Shown: piece by piece, positions 24,131 to 31,925 of the stretch
Layout: each line of letters starts with the position of its first letter
Numbering within the stretch: position 1 is the stretch's first letter
From: an uncultured Clostridia bacterium
GTDB taxonomy: Bacteria > Bacillota > Clostridia > Oscillospirales > CAG-272
Reading direction: 5' to 3'
NCBI GenBank assembly: GCA_947624945.1
Contig: CANQMJ010000004.1
Coordinates: 1-35,480 of the forward strand
Length of the DNA stretch: 35,480 nt
Program-made: the position numbers and the translations under genes
The notes under the pieces: generated by a model
What the model was told of the DNA's origin: nothing
The model's database searches: none
The model's input: only the letters and a program-made list of their open reading frames with translations

Positions 24131-24772
24131 TCACTTTTCGAATATACTCATGTTCGACGGCAAAATTCCCGACTGCTGATATACGATCTCCGATATCTGC
24201 GCGACCTCATTCGGCAAAAGCCCGTCGCTCTTTACTATCACACTGACGTTCTCGCCATTGATTATTGCTACGCAGTCGGCAAATCCCTTTGCCTTGACGA
24301 GCTCCTCGATATTTGCCTCCGCCGACATATTCGCCGCGAGCGCGGCTATGTCGGCGCCCGCCTGATCGCGCACCTCCTGGAGCGCCGTCTCGTTGTCGAC
24401 GACTGTTGACAGTACCTGTATTGCTTCGTCGCGCGCACGGTCGCGGTTGTATGCCGCCGTGTCGAAGTATTCGTCTCGTACGGGCGACGCCGGCTCAGGC
24501 GACGCGTCGACGTCGGACGTGCCCTCTCCTGTGCCGTCCTCCTCAAGCAGCGCGGCATAATAATTCGGATCGATCTTGTACCCGCCGTCACCGTCCTTTC
24601 CGTTGCCGGACAAGATAAAGTTTAGCCCGATCGCGACGCCGCATACGAGCACGGCGCATATGATTATCATATTCTTCGCGCCGATCTTACGCGCCGCTCC
24701 CGCGGCTTTTTCCTTTACTCCGGCGAATTTTTCGCCGAGCTTCATTTCTTTGAACTTTTTCGTTATTTTCAT
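24131..24772 (-). CDS. spoIIIAH: Stage III sporulation protein AH
   Basis: A 213-aa protein with one transmembrane segment (MIIICAVLVCGVAIGLNFIL). The extracellular C-terminal part carries the YscJ/FliF-like ring-building motif: AADIAALA-type helices, then FADCVAIINGENVSVIVKSD and GLLPNEVAQISEIVYQQSG. In B. subtilis it binds SpoIIQ across the intermembrane space. The N-terminal 35 residues are lysine-rich. GGGAGG precedes the ATG by 7 nt. Last gene of the operon, 71 bp after spoIIIAG. Confidence 0.92.
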   Translation of the reverse strand: MKITKKFKEMKLGEKFAGVKEKAAGAARKIGAKNMIIICAVLVCGVAIGLNFILSGNGKDGDGGYKIDPNYYAALLEEDGTGEGTSDVDASPEPASPVRDEYFDTAAYNRDRARDEAIQVLSTVVDNETALQEVRDQAGADIAALAANMSAEANIEELVKAKGFADCVAIINGENVSVIVKSDGLLPNEVAQISEIVYQQSGILPSNMSIFEK

Positions 24773-24843
24773 GTGAGTGCCTCCCGTGTTTTTCTCCTTT
24801 GCTCAATGTATATGACGCGGCGGGCGCGCATATGACGACTTTT

Positions 24844-25329
24844 TTATTTTCCCGCGCCTGCGACCGATATTTTTGATACGGGCACACCGAGTGCGCATGA
24901 CAAAAGCTCCGTCAGCGTCCGCTTAGTCGCAGCGTCTCCGCCTCCACGGCATACGACCGCGATGCCGCGCACGGACGCGTATATTTCGCGCACGAGCACC
25001 GTCCTTTCCTCGCCGCCGACGCTTACGATGACATAACGGCTCCCGCCGCCGTCGCCGTCCTCGGCGTAAACGCGTTCAGTGCCGCCGTCGAGCGTCAGAA
25101 GCACCGACACGTCGGATACACCTTTGACCTGCTCGCACAGCTCCACTATACGCGATTCGAGCGAGCGCGCATATTCTGTCATGTCGACGTCGACGGACTC
25201 GCTTTCCGACGTCTTCGGGGCTGTGCGCGAGCCGAGTACGAGCAGCAGCACGCCGACGACGCCGAGTCCTATCATCAGCCACTTCTTCGGCGAGTTCTTG
25301 AAATATGAAAAGAATCCGTTTTCATTCAT
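24844..25329 (-). CDS. spoIIIAG: Stage III sporulation protein AG
   Basis: A 161-aa protein with one membrane helix (WLMIGLGVVGVLLLVLG). A secretin-partner-like periplasmic domain follows (LEQVKGVSDVSVLLTLDGG-type strand pattern, GIAVVCRGGGDAATKRTL, LLSCALGVPVSKISV). SpoIIIAG forms a large ring in the feeding-tube channel. Its ATG overlaps the spoIIIAF stop (ATGAATGA), indicating translational coupling. Confidence 0.92.
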   Translation of the reverse strand: MNENGFFSYFKNSPKKWLMIGLGVVGVLLLVLGSRTAPKTSESESVDVDMTEYARSLESRIVELCEQVKGVSDVSVLLTLDGGTERVYAEDGDGGGSRYVIVSVGGEERTVLVREIYASVRGIAVVCRGGGDAATKRTLTELLSCALGVPVSKISVAGAGK

Positions 25330-25792
25330 AACTTATGTTCACCTCGCAGTCGTAAGTGCCGATTATATATTCCGTCAGCGATTCGGCGTCGGTCCAAACG
25401 GCACCGCCGCGCAGCGTGACCGTGACGGAGGCGATCTTTACGTCGTCGAAGTCGCTCGAGTCAAGCGTCGCGGACGCGTCGACGCTGCTGCGCTCAAGAT
25501 TAAATACTGCGGAGATATCATCGGCGACTGATGCTGAAATCGACGCTTCCACGCGTTTGATTATGTTCTCGCGAATGTCGAACTCGTACTGCTCCGTCTC
25601 GACCGAAAGCTCCGGAAGCTCGATTTTGCCGCGGTCGAAAAGCTCGAAAAGCGGCGTCGCCATGACGCACAGTGTGACGAGTCCGGATATGTATTTTATG
25701 TATTTTGAAGACGCGCCGTCACTCGGCATGACGATGCCGGCGAGCGCCGTCACAGACGCGCAGACTATGACGGCAGTCATGTACGCGCTCAT
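25322..25792 (-). CDS. spoIIIAF: Stage III sporulation protein AF
   Basis: A 156-aa protein with two N-terminal membrane helices (AYMTAVIVCASVTALAGIVM; YISGLVTLCVMATPLFELF) and a soluble C-terminal domain ending in the typical TDAESLTEYIIGTYDCEV region. The frame is open far upstream, but the ATG at 25792 is chosen because it overlaps the spoIIIAE stop as ATGA and gives the family's usual length. Confidence 0.9.
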   Translation of the reverse strand: MSAYMTAVIVCASVTALAGIVMPSDGASSKYIKYISGLVTLCVMATPLFELFDRGKIELPELSVETEQYEFDIRENIIKRVEASISASVADDISAVFNLERSSVDASATLDSSDFDDVKIASVTVTLRGGAVWTDAESLTEYIIGTYDCEVNISYE

Positions 25793-26934
25793 GACGATAT
25801 CGCGGGCGCTGTTTTCATAAACAGCGCGAGCGCGATTATGAATACGACGCACGACAGAGCGACAATCGCGACTGCGAAGCCGACGGTGTCGTGCAGCTCG
25901 CCGAGCAGCGTTGATTCGCGGTCGCAGCCGAGTATCGACGATGCCGCAGACGCTATATTGAGCGAAAACGACGTCAGAAACAGCGACAAAAGAAGCGGGC
26001 AGGTCAAAAGCAGCAGCACTGCGATGCCGAGTGCGCCGGCTCCGCTTTTGATGACGGACAGTCCCGTCGCGGCGGTCCGCAGCGCGTCGCCTATCGCGCC
26101 GCCGACGATCGGAACGGCGCTGCCTATCGTGTATTTGAGTCCGCGTGCCGCCGCACTGTCGGCGGCTGCCGCAAGCTGCGTCTGGTACGACAGCACGGCG
26201 GTGAAGATCGTCGCCGCTCCTGCCGTCAGCCACACGAACGCGCGCTTGACGGCACCGCACAGACGGTGAGCGCCGCCGCTCGACGTCACTGACGCGATAA
26301 CGGCGAGTGCGAGCGACAGTCTGAACACGGGCACAAATACATAGCTCATCAGATACTGCAATGCGGACGTGAAAAGCAGGAGTCCCGACGACGACACAGC
26401 GGCGCCTGTGACGTTGCCTGACGACGCGAGCATGGTGCTCATCATAGGGACCATCGCGCCCGAAAACGTCGATATCGCGCCTGTGAACGCGTTTATGCGC
26501 GTGACGAGACGCTCGCTCACGCCCGTCGCGTACACGGCGAGCGAAAGGCACGTCACGAGCGACATCGACTCGGCGAGCCTGCCGTCGGAGACATCGCGCG
26601 AAAATACACGCAGCGCAGACGATATCAAAACTGTGCCGAGCAGCACGGACAGAAACCCGCGCGCGGGAGTGAATGCGTCGCGCAGCATATCGGCGATTTT
26701 GCGGAAGATGAAATCAAATCCGAGCGAGCCGATATTTTCTGCGATGTCGTCGGGCAAAAGCTCCTCGACCTCGTCGGGTATGCCGTGCCGCATGTCGTAG
26801 TATACGTCCGACATGTCATTGTACGCGGCAGCGCTGTTTGTATCTCTTGTATCTGCATTTTCGTCGACCGCGCGGACAGGAACAAGCATCAAAAGCGCAA
26901 CGGCGAAAAATATAAACATCGATTTTATTTTCAT
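25789..26934 (-). CDS. spoIIIAE: Stage III sporulation protein AE
   Basis: A 381-aa polytopic membrane protein of the SpoIIIA channel. A signal-like N-terminus (MFIFFAVALLMLVPVRA) is followed by an acidic soluble stretch (MPDEVEELLP-like) and about seven helices. Conserved pieces include FTGAISTFSGAMVPMMSTML, SAVPIVGGAIGDALRTAA and KSGAGALGIAVLLLL. The start at 26934 is 5 bp after the spoIIIAD stop; the longer upstream reading frame is not coding-like. A ribosome site is weak, so coupling to spoIIIAD is likely. Confidence 0.92.
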   Translation of the reverse strand: MKIKSMFIFFAVALLMLVPVRAVDENADTRDTNSAAAYNDMSDVYYDMRHGIPDEVEELLPDDIAENIGSLGFDFIFRKIADMLRDAFTPARGFLSVLLGTVLISSALRVFSRDVSDGRLAESMSLVTCLSLAVYATGVSERLVTRINAFTGAISTFSGAMVPMMSTMLASSGNVTGAAVSSSGLLLFTSALQYLMSYVFVPVFRLSLALAVIASVTSSGGAHRLCGAVKRAFVWLTAGAATIFTAVLSYQTQLAAAADSAAARGLKYTIGSAVPIVGGAIGDALRTAATGLSVIKSGAGALGIAVLLLLTCPLLLSLFLTSFSLNIASAASSILGCDRESTLLGELHDTVGFAVAIVALSCVVFIIALALFMKTAPAISS

Positions 26935-26939
26935 GCTTT

Positions 26940-27317
26940 TTATACTGTCAGCGCGGCGGCGGAGTTTATAAGCTTCAAAAGCAGCGGACAGCACATCGCC
27001 GCGAGTTCCGCGCGTCCGAATAAGAGTATCGCCGACGCGGGCTCGGACGCGCCGCAGCCGCGGCACACATCGGCGGTAAGCTCCGTCGCGTATCCTATGC
27101 CGACGGCGCGCACGAGCGTCTCGATATATTCCGATACAGCCGTATTGTCGGCGAGTGACGACATCAACTGAACCGACTGCCCGAGCGAGCCGAACGCGTA
27201 AAGGAGTATGCATACGGCGCCCGCCGTCGGCAAAAGAACGTGAACGGGACTTTTCGATTCGCGCAGAAGCGCTGTCGCCGCCGCGCACAGAACGGCGATT
27301 CCGATATATTTTATCAT
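26940..27317 (-). CDS. spoIIIAD: Stage III sporulation protein AD
   Basis: A 125-aa membrane protein with about four helices. YIGIAVLCAAATALLRE starts the first. YIETLVRAVGIGYATELTAD with VCRGCGASEPASAILLFGRA is the hallmark of SpoIIIAD. The ATG at 27317 overlaps the spoIIIAC stop as ATGA. Confidence 0.92.
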   Translation of the reverse strand: MIKYIGIAVLCAAATALLRESKSPVHVLLPTAGAVCILLYAFGSLGQSVQLMSSLADNTAVSEYIETLVRAVGIGYATELTADVCRGCGASEPASAILLFGRAELAAMCCPLLLKLINSAAALTV

Positions 27318-27511
27318 AGCCCGAATATAGAGCGCAGCGAATCGAACAGCACGCCGAGTCTGTCCGCTATCATCGTAATGACTATGACGATGCCTGCGAC
27401 CGAAACGAGCGTCGCCTGTTCGTCGCGCCCGGATTTTGAAAGTATCTGGCATATCACTGCCGCAATCATGCCGATACCGGCTATTTTAAGTAAAAGTGTA
27501 ACGTCCGACAC
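27314..27511 (-). CDS. spoIIIAC: Stage III sporulation protein AC
   Basis: A 65-aa two-helix membrane protein (LLLKIAGIGMIAAVICQIL; SVAGIVIVITMIADRLGVLF), highly typical of SpoIIIAC. The KSGRDEQATLV loop between the helices is conserved. A GTG start has AGGGAG 8-9 nt upstream. It lies 17 bp after spoIIIAB. Confidence 0.92.
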   Translation of the reverse strand: MSDVTLLLKIAGIGMIAAVICQILSKSGRDEQATLVSVAGIVIVITMIADRLGVLFDSLRSIFGL

Positions 27512-27528
27512 GGTTATGACTCCCTATA

Positions 27529-28014
27529 TCACAGAAAAAGGATTATAAACGACATAGAAATAAACACGGCGACGGCGCACGCGACGCGAAGCCTGTCCGA
27601 CTTTGACGAAGATAGCTCGTCGATATGAGCGCGTAGACGTTCGGAGGTGCGCGAACACAGCTCGATCTGCGAGTCGCGGTAGCCGCGTCCGAGCTCGGAC
27701 GAGAATTCTGTCATTATGCGCCGCGTCGCCTCATCGAACGGAAATTCACATACGACCTCCGACAGCGTCGTATCGGATGCTTTTTTCCACAGCAGACGAA
27801 GCGCACAGCAGCCGGTATCGTACGAGCCTATGATGTCGGATATATCGTCGGAACGGTAGCGGACGGCGTCGCCGACGAAGCGCACGAACCTTTCCGCGTC
27901 GCGCGCGGCGTCGAGCGATGTGCGCACGCATCGCGCGTAGTCGAGCGCCGTCATCGCGCAGGACAGCGCTATCGCAAGCGCGCCGACGGTCTTACAAATA
28001 AATACGGGATTCAT
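27529..28014 (-). CDS. spoIIIAB: Stage III sporulation protein AB
   Basis: A 161-aa protein with an N-terminal membrane helix (TVGALAIALSCAMTALDYA), a helical GspF-like core (LLWKKASDTTLSEVV, FDEATRRIMTEFSSELGRGY) and a C-terminal helix VACAVAVFISMSFIILFL. The start at 28014 overlaps the spoIIIAA stop as ATGA. Confidence 0.92.
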   Translation of the reverse strand: MNPVFICKTVGALAIALSCAMTALDYARCVRTSLDAARDAERFVRFVGDAVRYRSDDISDIIGSYDTGCCALRLLWKKASDTTLSEVVCEFPFDEATRRIMTEFSSELGRGYRDSQIELCSRTSERLRAHIDELSSSKSDRLRVACAVAVFISMSFIILFL

Positions 28015-28877
28015 GTCTTTGTTATGATGTGCCGCACGGCGCCCACCTCGCGGTAAAGCCCGACGAGATGCGTGAATACGCGTGCGTCGCAAAGCGACGC
28101 CATCTCCGCGCGCAGCTTCAGCTCGTCGACGGACGCGGCATGCGACGTCGCAACTATCGGCACGCCGCACGAGTGCGCGTACATGGCGGCGTCCGCGTCC
28201 TCGCGTCCCGACAGCTCGTCGCAGATTATGAGCTGCGGCGACAGAGACCGCACGGCGGCGCATATGCCGTCGGATTTGGGATAATCGGACAGCACGTCCG
28301 CAGACGTGCCGCGGCACGCTTCCGCAAGCTCGCCCCGGCAGTCGACGACGGAGAACTGCACGCCGTCGCGCGAAAGCGAGCGAATTAGATCGCGCAGAAG
28401 CGTAGTCTTGCCGACGCCGGGCGTGGAATAGACGAGCACACCCGTCAGTCTGCGGCGCAGTATCGCGTGTACGCGATCGGCGCAGCCGGGAACGTCGCGC
28501 CGTATTCGTATCGACACCGACGTGATACCGCTCACCTCGCGTATGCGCCCGCCGTCGAGTGCGGCGCGTCCGCATACGCCGCATCGGACGCCGCGCGCGT
28601 TTATGTAGCCCTCGCGTATAGTGTCTGCGTGTGCGTACAGCGACCCGCCCGTCAGCGTGAATATGAGCTCGTCGAAACGCGCGTCCGTTATAGGCGGCAG
28701 CGCATACGAGCGCTCGCCGCAGCTCAAATATGAGTTCCCGCCGCGGCGCAGGCGCACGTCGGTCACATCTGCGAGACGAATTCCCGCGTCAGAGGCAGCT
28801 TTTATAACGTCAGCGCGAATGTCGTCGGGCAGCGGCGACAAAGCGTCGTTGTCGCGTGTTGTTGCTTTTGTGTTCAT
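28011..28877 (-). CDS. spoIIIAA: Stage III sporulation protein AA (secretion-type ATPase)
   Basis: A 288-aa ATPase thought to power the mother-cell to forespore channel. Walker A TPGVGKTT is near residues 152-159 and Walker B LIICDELSG near 216-224. The N-terminal domain has the LRRGGNSYLSCG and GYINARGVRCGVCGRA signatures. It is the first gene of an intact eight-gene spoIIIA operon (AA to AH). The ATG at 28877 lacks a recognisable ribosome site, and a convincing sigma-E promoter was not identified in the 95 bp upstream. Confidence 0.93.
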   Translation of the reverse strand: MNTKATTRDNDALSPLPDDIRADVIKAASDAGIRLADVTDVRLRRGGNSYLSCGERSYALPPITDARFDELIFTLTGGSLYAHADTIREGYINARGVRCGVCGRAALDGGRIREVSGITSVSIRIRRDVPGCADRVHAILRRRLTGVLVYSTPGVGKTTLLRDLIRSLSRDGVQFSVVDCRGELAEACRGTSADVLSDYPKSDGICAAVRSLSPQLIICDELSGREDADAAMYAHSCGVPIVATSHAASVDELKLRAEMASLCDARVFTHLVGLYREVGAVRHIITKT

Positions 28878-28973
28878 GGTACATGTATATTTGTGTGCGC
28901 CGCCGTTTATGTAAAGATAAAAACGACCGCTTTCGCGACACCATCTTGCTGAGCGACGATTGCATGTAAACGA

Positions 28974-28996
28974 AAAGGGAGGCGGAGCCTCCCTTT
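28974..28996 (-). terminator. Terminator of the small ferritin-like gene
   Basis: AAAGGGAGGC, loop GGA, and its complement: a 10-bp stem 3 bp after the stop codon at 29000, ending on the minus strand in TTTTCGTTT. Confidence 0.8.
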
Positions 28997-28999
28997 GAT

Positions 29000-29215
29000 T
29001 TACATTGTTGTTTCGTATTCACGCAGAAGTCCGAGCAGCTTCGCCGCATGAAGTCCCTCGTCGACAGCGAAATTGGCGAACATCGTCTTTTCGCGCTCGT
29101 CGGGTATCAGCTTTGAATACATCTCGAAGTCGCGCGTAAGCTCCGTCGAGTTTTCCCATGCGCGCAGGACTCTGTCGCGCGTCGTTATCGTTATATCGTG
29201 TCCTTTGTCTGTCAC
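29000..29215 (-). CDS. Small helical protein, ferritin-like fragment family
   Basis: A 71-aa all-helical protein. The segment MFANFAVDEGLHAAKLLGLL resembles the second helix of ferritin-like or rubrerythrin domains, with Glu and His spaced like metal ligands (DEGLHA). There are too few helices for a full four-helix bundle, so it may dimerise. A GTG start has GGAGGA upstream. It is divergent from a CotF-like coat gene, which suggests a spore role, but this is inference. Confidence 0.6.
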   Translation of the reverse strand: MTDKGHDITITTRDRVLRAWENSTELTRDFEMYSKLIPDEREKTMFANFAVDEGLHAAKLLGLLREYETTM

Positions 29216-29267
29216 AGCTTTGTTCCTCCGTTTCGTTATCCGTTTTTATTATACCGCGTATCGCGCG

Positions 29268-29298
29268 TGAATAGAAATGTAAAATTCTGCGCAGAATA
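29268..29298 (+). promoter_or_regulatory. Candidate sigma-G promoter with palindrome
   Basis: TGAATA (29268-29273) and CAGAATA (29292-29298) with an 18-bp spacer fit the forespore sigma-G pattern TGAATA / CATNNTA except for one base. They are about 45 bp before the coat-like gene. A perfect 14-bp palindrome ATTCTGCGCAGAAT (29284-29297) overlaps the -10 element and could be a regulator site. Confidence 0.45.
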
Positions 29299-29346
29299 TT
29301 ACCGTCACGCGACAGCGCGTAATTTTATGATAACGGAGAAAACAAA

Positions 29347-29802
29347 ATGCAGCTAACGCAAAAAGAGATCGGACTTTTGAAGGACCTGTCGGAGCAGGAA
29401 AAGCTCTGCGTTGAAAAGTACACGAAGCATTCCGACTGCGCGAAGGACGCGCAGCTCAAAAATCTGTTTTCCGAGATCGCGAAGATGGAACAGAGCCACC
29501 TTACGATGATAACGGACATGCAGAACGGAAACGTGCCGCAGCCGGGACAGGGCGGGGGACAGTATAACCCGACGTTCGGCGCGACGTACAACACGACCGA
29601 AACGCCGGAGAAGAAAAACGACTGCTATCTCTGCTCCGACCTTCTTACGGCGGAGAAGCATGCGTCGCATCTTTACGATACGTGCGTGTTCGAGTTCAAC
29701 GACGAGAACGCCCGCAATCTGCTCAACTCTATCCAGTCTGCGGAGCAGCATCACGGCAAACTCATATACGACTATATGAAGACGAACAGCATGCAGGCGT
29801 GA
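29347..29802 (+). CDS. CotF-like spore coat protein
   Basis: A 151-aa ferritin-like protein of the coat F family. The N-terminal half has LTQKEIGLLKDLSEQEKLCV and LFSEIAKMEQSHLTMITDM. A glycine/proline-rich linker (QPGQGGGQYNPTFG) is followed by a second helix pair with DLLTAEKHASHLYDTCVFEF and LNSIQSAEQHHGKLIYDYM. Both halves carry ExxH-like pairs (EQSH, AEQHH). This organisation is typical of clostridial CotF-type spore coat proteins. The ATG follows an ACGGAG ribosome site. Confidence 0.8.
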   Translation: MQLTQKEIGLLKDLSEQEKLCVEKYTKHSDCAKDAQLKNLFSEIAKMEQSHLTMITDMQNGNVPQPGQGGGQYNPTFGATYNTTETPEKKNDCYLCSDLLTAEKHASHLYDTCVFEFNDENARNLLNSIQSAEQHHGKLIYDYMKTNSMQA

Positions 29803-29819
29803 GGGAAGCAGACGAGTTT

Positions 29820-29880
29820 GCGGGGGAAAAACTTCTCTAAAAGTTTTTCCCCCGCGCCCCCTTTTCAAAGCCTTTCATCA
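29820..29880. repeat. Dispersed hairpin repeat with conserved flank (copy B)
   Basis: A 15-bp perfect stem at 29820-29855 (GCGGGGGAAAAACTT and complement, loop CTCTAA) lies between convergent genes. It is followed by GCGCCCCCTTTTCAAAGCC and then TTTCATCA. Structure and flank match copy A at 17072. It can serve as terminator for both genes. Confidence 0.65.
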
Positions 29881-30993
29881 AAAGGCGATTTTTTCGAGCC
29901 GTTCGGTTACGGCTTTGAATCTGTCGCTTTCACGTATCGGGTCGAATGTGTCGATTGCAAGTCTTTGATTCAGCATATACCATGCGTTGTTGTGGACGAC
30001 GGTTGTGTGGAAATCGCCGAACGGCGTGATCTCTTCGGGATACGCCATCATATTCGTGAACGGAGAGTTGAATTTGTCGCCGGGTTTGACGCTGCACTCC
30101 CGCTCAACGTGAGCGCACATCGTCTCGAGCGCGTCGAGCGCTTCATCGTACTTTTCCGCATAGAGCATGTAACAAGCGATGTTGCGGTAAAGCTCCGCGA
30201 CGCGGCAGTTGTAGAAATTGAGCTCATCACCGAAGACGAATTTGTAAATCGAAATGATGAACTTGAGCATTTCGATTTTTTTGTCCCACGAATCGGGACC
30301 GCCGGGGAGCCTGTTTAAGATGTATCTTTCAAGCTCGGAGCAAAGACCGTCCGTCAGCTTTTCTATGTAGTCCTGAACCGGATAGTCGTCGGAGTTATTG
30401 ATCGCATAGTCAGACGCGACCCTCTCGCGGCAGTTTTTCATCACAGGTAGGCGGAGAAGTGTGCGCTGTGCCTTGAAGTTGTCCTTGAACCCGTAGCCGT
30501 AGAGCGCCGTAAGTGAATCAAGCACTTCGTTTCTGAAATCGTTATCCTTCGTCGTCTCGGCAAGCGTCTGCAATATTCTCTCGGCTTCCGTCAACTCGTT
30601 CATATTCGGTTCATCGTCCCACATCGAATGTGAAAGGCAGTCCGCGAGATTGTCGAGGATCCGTTCGTCGTACGGGAATTCTGCGGCATACTCGCGTGCG
30701 CGCTTCAGCGAGTCCGCGCTGCCCTCGTCCGTCTCGTTGCTGCGCTGTATTTCGAGATAAATCTCGCGCAGACGGCGCGCGCGGTCGCTGTGTTCGACGC
30801 CCAAAAGCGTATCTGTGCTGACGCCGAAATATTCGGCGATATAGGGCAGCGTCTCGATGTCGGGGTATCCGTTGCCGGCCTCCCAGCGGGAGATCGCCTG
30901 CGGCGTCACGCCGAGAAACGACGATAACTGTTCCTGCGTCACTCTGCGCTCAGCGCGGAGATTTTTTATAGTTTCACCTATTTTGAGATTCAT
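29878..30993 (-). CDS. XRE-family regulator with large helical C-terminal domain (paralogue 2)
   Basis: A 371-aa protein. The N-terminal helix-turn-helix has IGETIKNLRAERRVTQEQLS and FLGVTPQAISRWEAGNGYPD with YIAEYFGVSTDTLLG. About 300 helical residues follow, including RAREYAAEFPYDERILDNLA and YAEKYDEALDALETM (TPR-like). It has the same domain plan and length class as the regulator at 14545-15708, including matching DNA-binding sequence, so the two are paralogues. AGAGGA precedes the ATG. A promoter with a 12-bp palindrome at the start site suggests autorepression. Confidence 0.85.
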   Translation of the reverse strand: MNLKIGETIKNLRAERRVTQEQLSSFLGVTPQAISRWEAGNGYPDIETLPYIAEYFGVSTDTLLGVEHSDRARRLREIYLEIQRSNETDEGSADSLKRAREYAAEFPYDERILDNLADCLSHSMWDDEPNMNELTEAERILQTLAETTKDNDFRNEVLDSLTALYGYGFKDNFKAQRTLLRLPVMKNCRERVASDYAINNSDDYPVQDYIEKLTDGLCSELERYILNRLPGGPDSWDKKIEMLKFIISIYKFVFGDELNFYNCRVAELYRNIACYMLYAEKYDEALDALETMCAHVERECSVKPGDKFNSPFTNMMAYPEEITPFGDFHTTVVHNNAWYMLNQRLAIDTFDPIRESDRFKAVTERLEKIAF

Positions 30994-31033
30994 TTTGTAT
31001 GTCCTCTTTCCGTAAAGTTTATTTTAGTGGTTT

Positions 31034-31079
31034 CGTGAGCTCACGGGTATATGATAGCAGACGCATTTGAAAAAAACAA
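31034..31079 (-). promoter_or_regulatory. XRE2 promoter with 12-bp palindromic operator
   Basis: On the minus strand TTGTTT (31074-31079), a 17-bp spacer and TATCAT (31051-31056) are followed after 5 bp by the perfect palindrome CGTGAGCTCACG (31034-31045). Spacing and position are identical to the XRE1 promoter, but the palindrome sequence differs. Confidence 0.65.
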
Positions 31080-31132
31080 TTATTGATTTGTTGTTGTGAT
31101 ATAAACGCTTCATTTACACCGTAATTTCACCG

Positions 31133-31187
31133 TTTTGCGCGGCGACAGCGCAAAATAGCCGAAAAAACGCGCGCTCGCGTGCGTTTT
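31133..31187. repeat. Two hairpins between divergent promoters
   Basis: TTTTGCGC/GCGCAAAA (31133-31155) and AAAACGCGCG/CGTGCGTTTT (31164-31187, one mismatch) followed by ATT. They lie between the XRE2 promoter and the promoter of the phosphodiesterase gene and could insulate the two. No gene is visible in 31080-31214. Confidence 0.5.
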
Positions 31188-31214
31188 ATTGGCGCACATA
31201 TGCAAATAACGTGC

Positions 31215-31243
31215 TTGATAAGATCGGCCGAATATGGTATTAT
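31215..31243 (+). promoter_or_regulatory. Sigma-A promoter of the phosphodiesterase gene
   Basis: TTGATA (31215-31220), a 17-bp spacer and TATTAT (31238-31243), 46 bp before the ATG. Confidence 0.7.
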
Positions 31244-31289
31244 GAGATAGTGAGAGATATAAACGAAAACGGCTCCGAGGGATAACGAT

Positions 31290-31847
31290 ATGACCTTGAT
31301 GATAGCGTCGGACATACACGGTTCAGCGAAATACTGCGCGATGCTGCTCGAAGCGTACGCGCGCGAACGCGCGGACAGGCTGCTTCTGCTCGGCGATATA
31401 CTATATCACGGACCGCGCAATCCGCGCCGCTGCTATGACCCGAAGAAGGTCATCGAGATGCTGAATGGGATAAAGGATGATATAGTTTGTGTCCGCGGCA
31501 ACTGCGATTCCGAAGTCGACGGCATGGTGCTCGATTTCCCGATAACGGCGGAGGCTGTCATGCTGTTCGCGGGCGACAGACTCATATATGCGACGCACGG
31601 TCATCACGCTGGCGAGGATTCACCGCCGCCGCACAAAAACGGCGATATACTTCTGACGGGTCACACGCACGTGCCGAAGTGCGTCGATCACGGCGATTTC
31701 ATTTACATGAACCCGGGTTCGGTGTCGATACCGAAGGGCGATTCAAAGCGCGGGTATATGATACTTTCTGACGGCGCGTTTGTGTGGAAAACGCTCGAAG
31801 GCGTCGAATATAAAAGATGGGAAGACGGTACGCTCACCGAGTCGTGA
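31290..31847 (+). CDS. YfcE/MJ0936-like metallophosphodiesterase
   Basis: A 185-aa calcineurin-like phosphoesterase. Metal ligands are visible in order: ASDIHGS, LLGDILYHGPRN, VRGNCDSE, ATHGHH and LTGHTHVP, with the family ending YMNPGSVSIPKG. This is the complete YfcE-type motif set, for enzymes that hydrolyse phosphodiesters in vitro with poorly known physiological substrates. GAGGG lies upstream of the ATG. It is followed 78 bp later by fhs with no terminator, so they may be cotranscribed. Confidence 0.92.
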   Translation: MTLMIASDIHGSAKYCAMLLEAYARERADRLLLLGDILYHGPRNPRRCYDPKKVIEMLNGIKDDIVCVRGNCDSEVDGMVLDFPITAEAVMLFAGDRLIYATHGHHAGEDSPPPHKNGDILLTGHTHVPKCVDHGDFIYMNPGSVSIPKGDSKRGYMILSDGAFVWKTLEGVEYKRWEDGTLTES

Positions 31848-31925
31848 AGGCGCCGCCGATTAAAGATACGTATGCGGCATAGCCGCGAAAGCAATATAAA
31901 GGAAAGGTCAACGGAGGTAACGGAC

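Noticed and set aside
28878..28972. Sigma-E promoter for the spoIIIA operon
   Set aside because: ACATAAA followed by weak -10-like sequences gives either wrong spacing or too many mismatches and lies too close to the ATG. Sigma-E control is expected from biology but not demonstrable here.
31848..31925. Possible tetrahydrofolate riboswitch before fhs
   Set aside because: Only 78 bp with one 5-bp hairpin; none of the conserved THF-riboswitch sequence is present.
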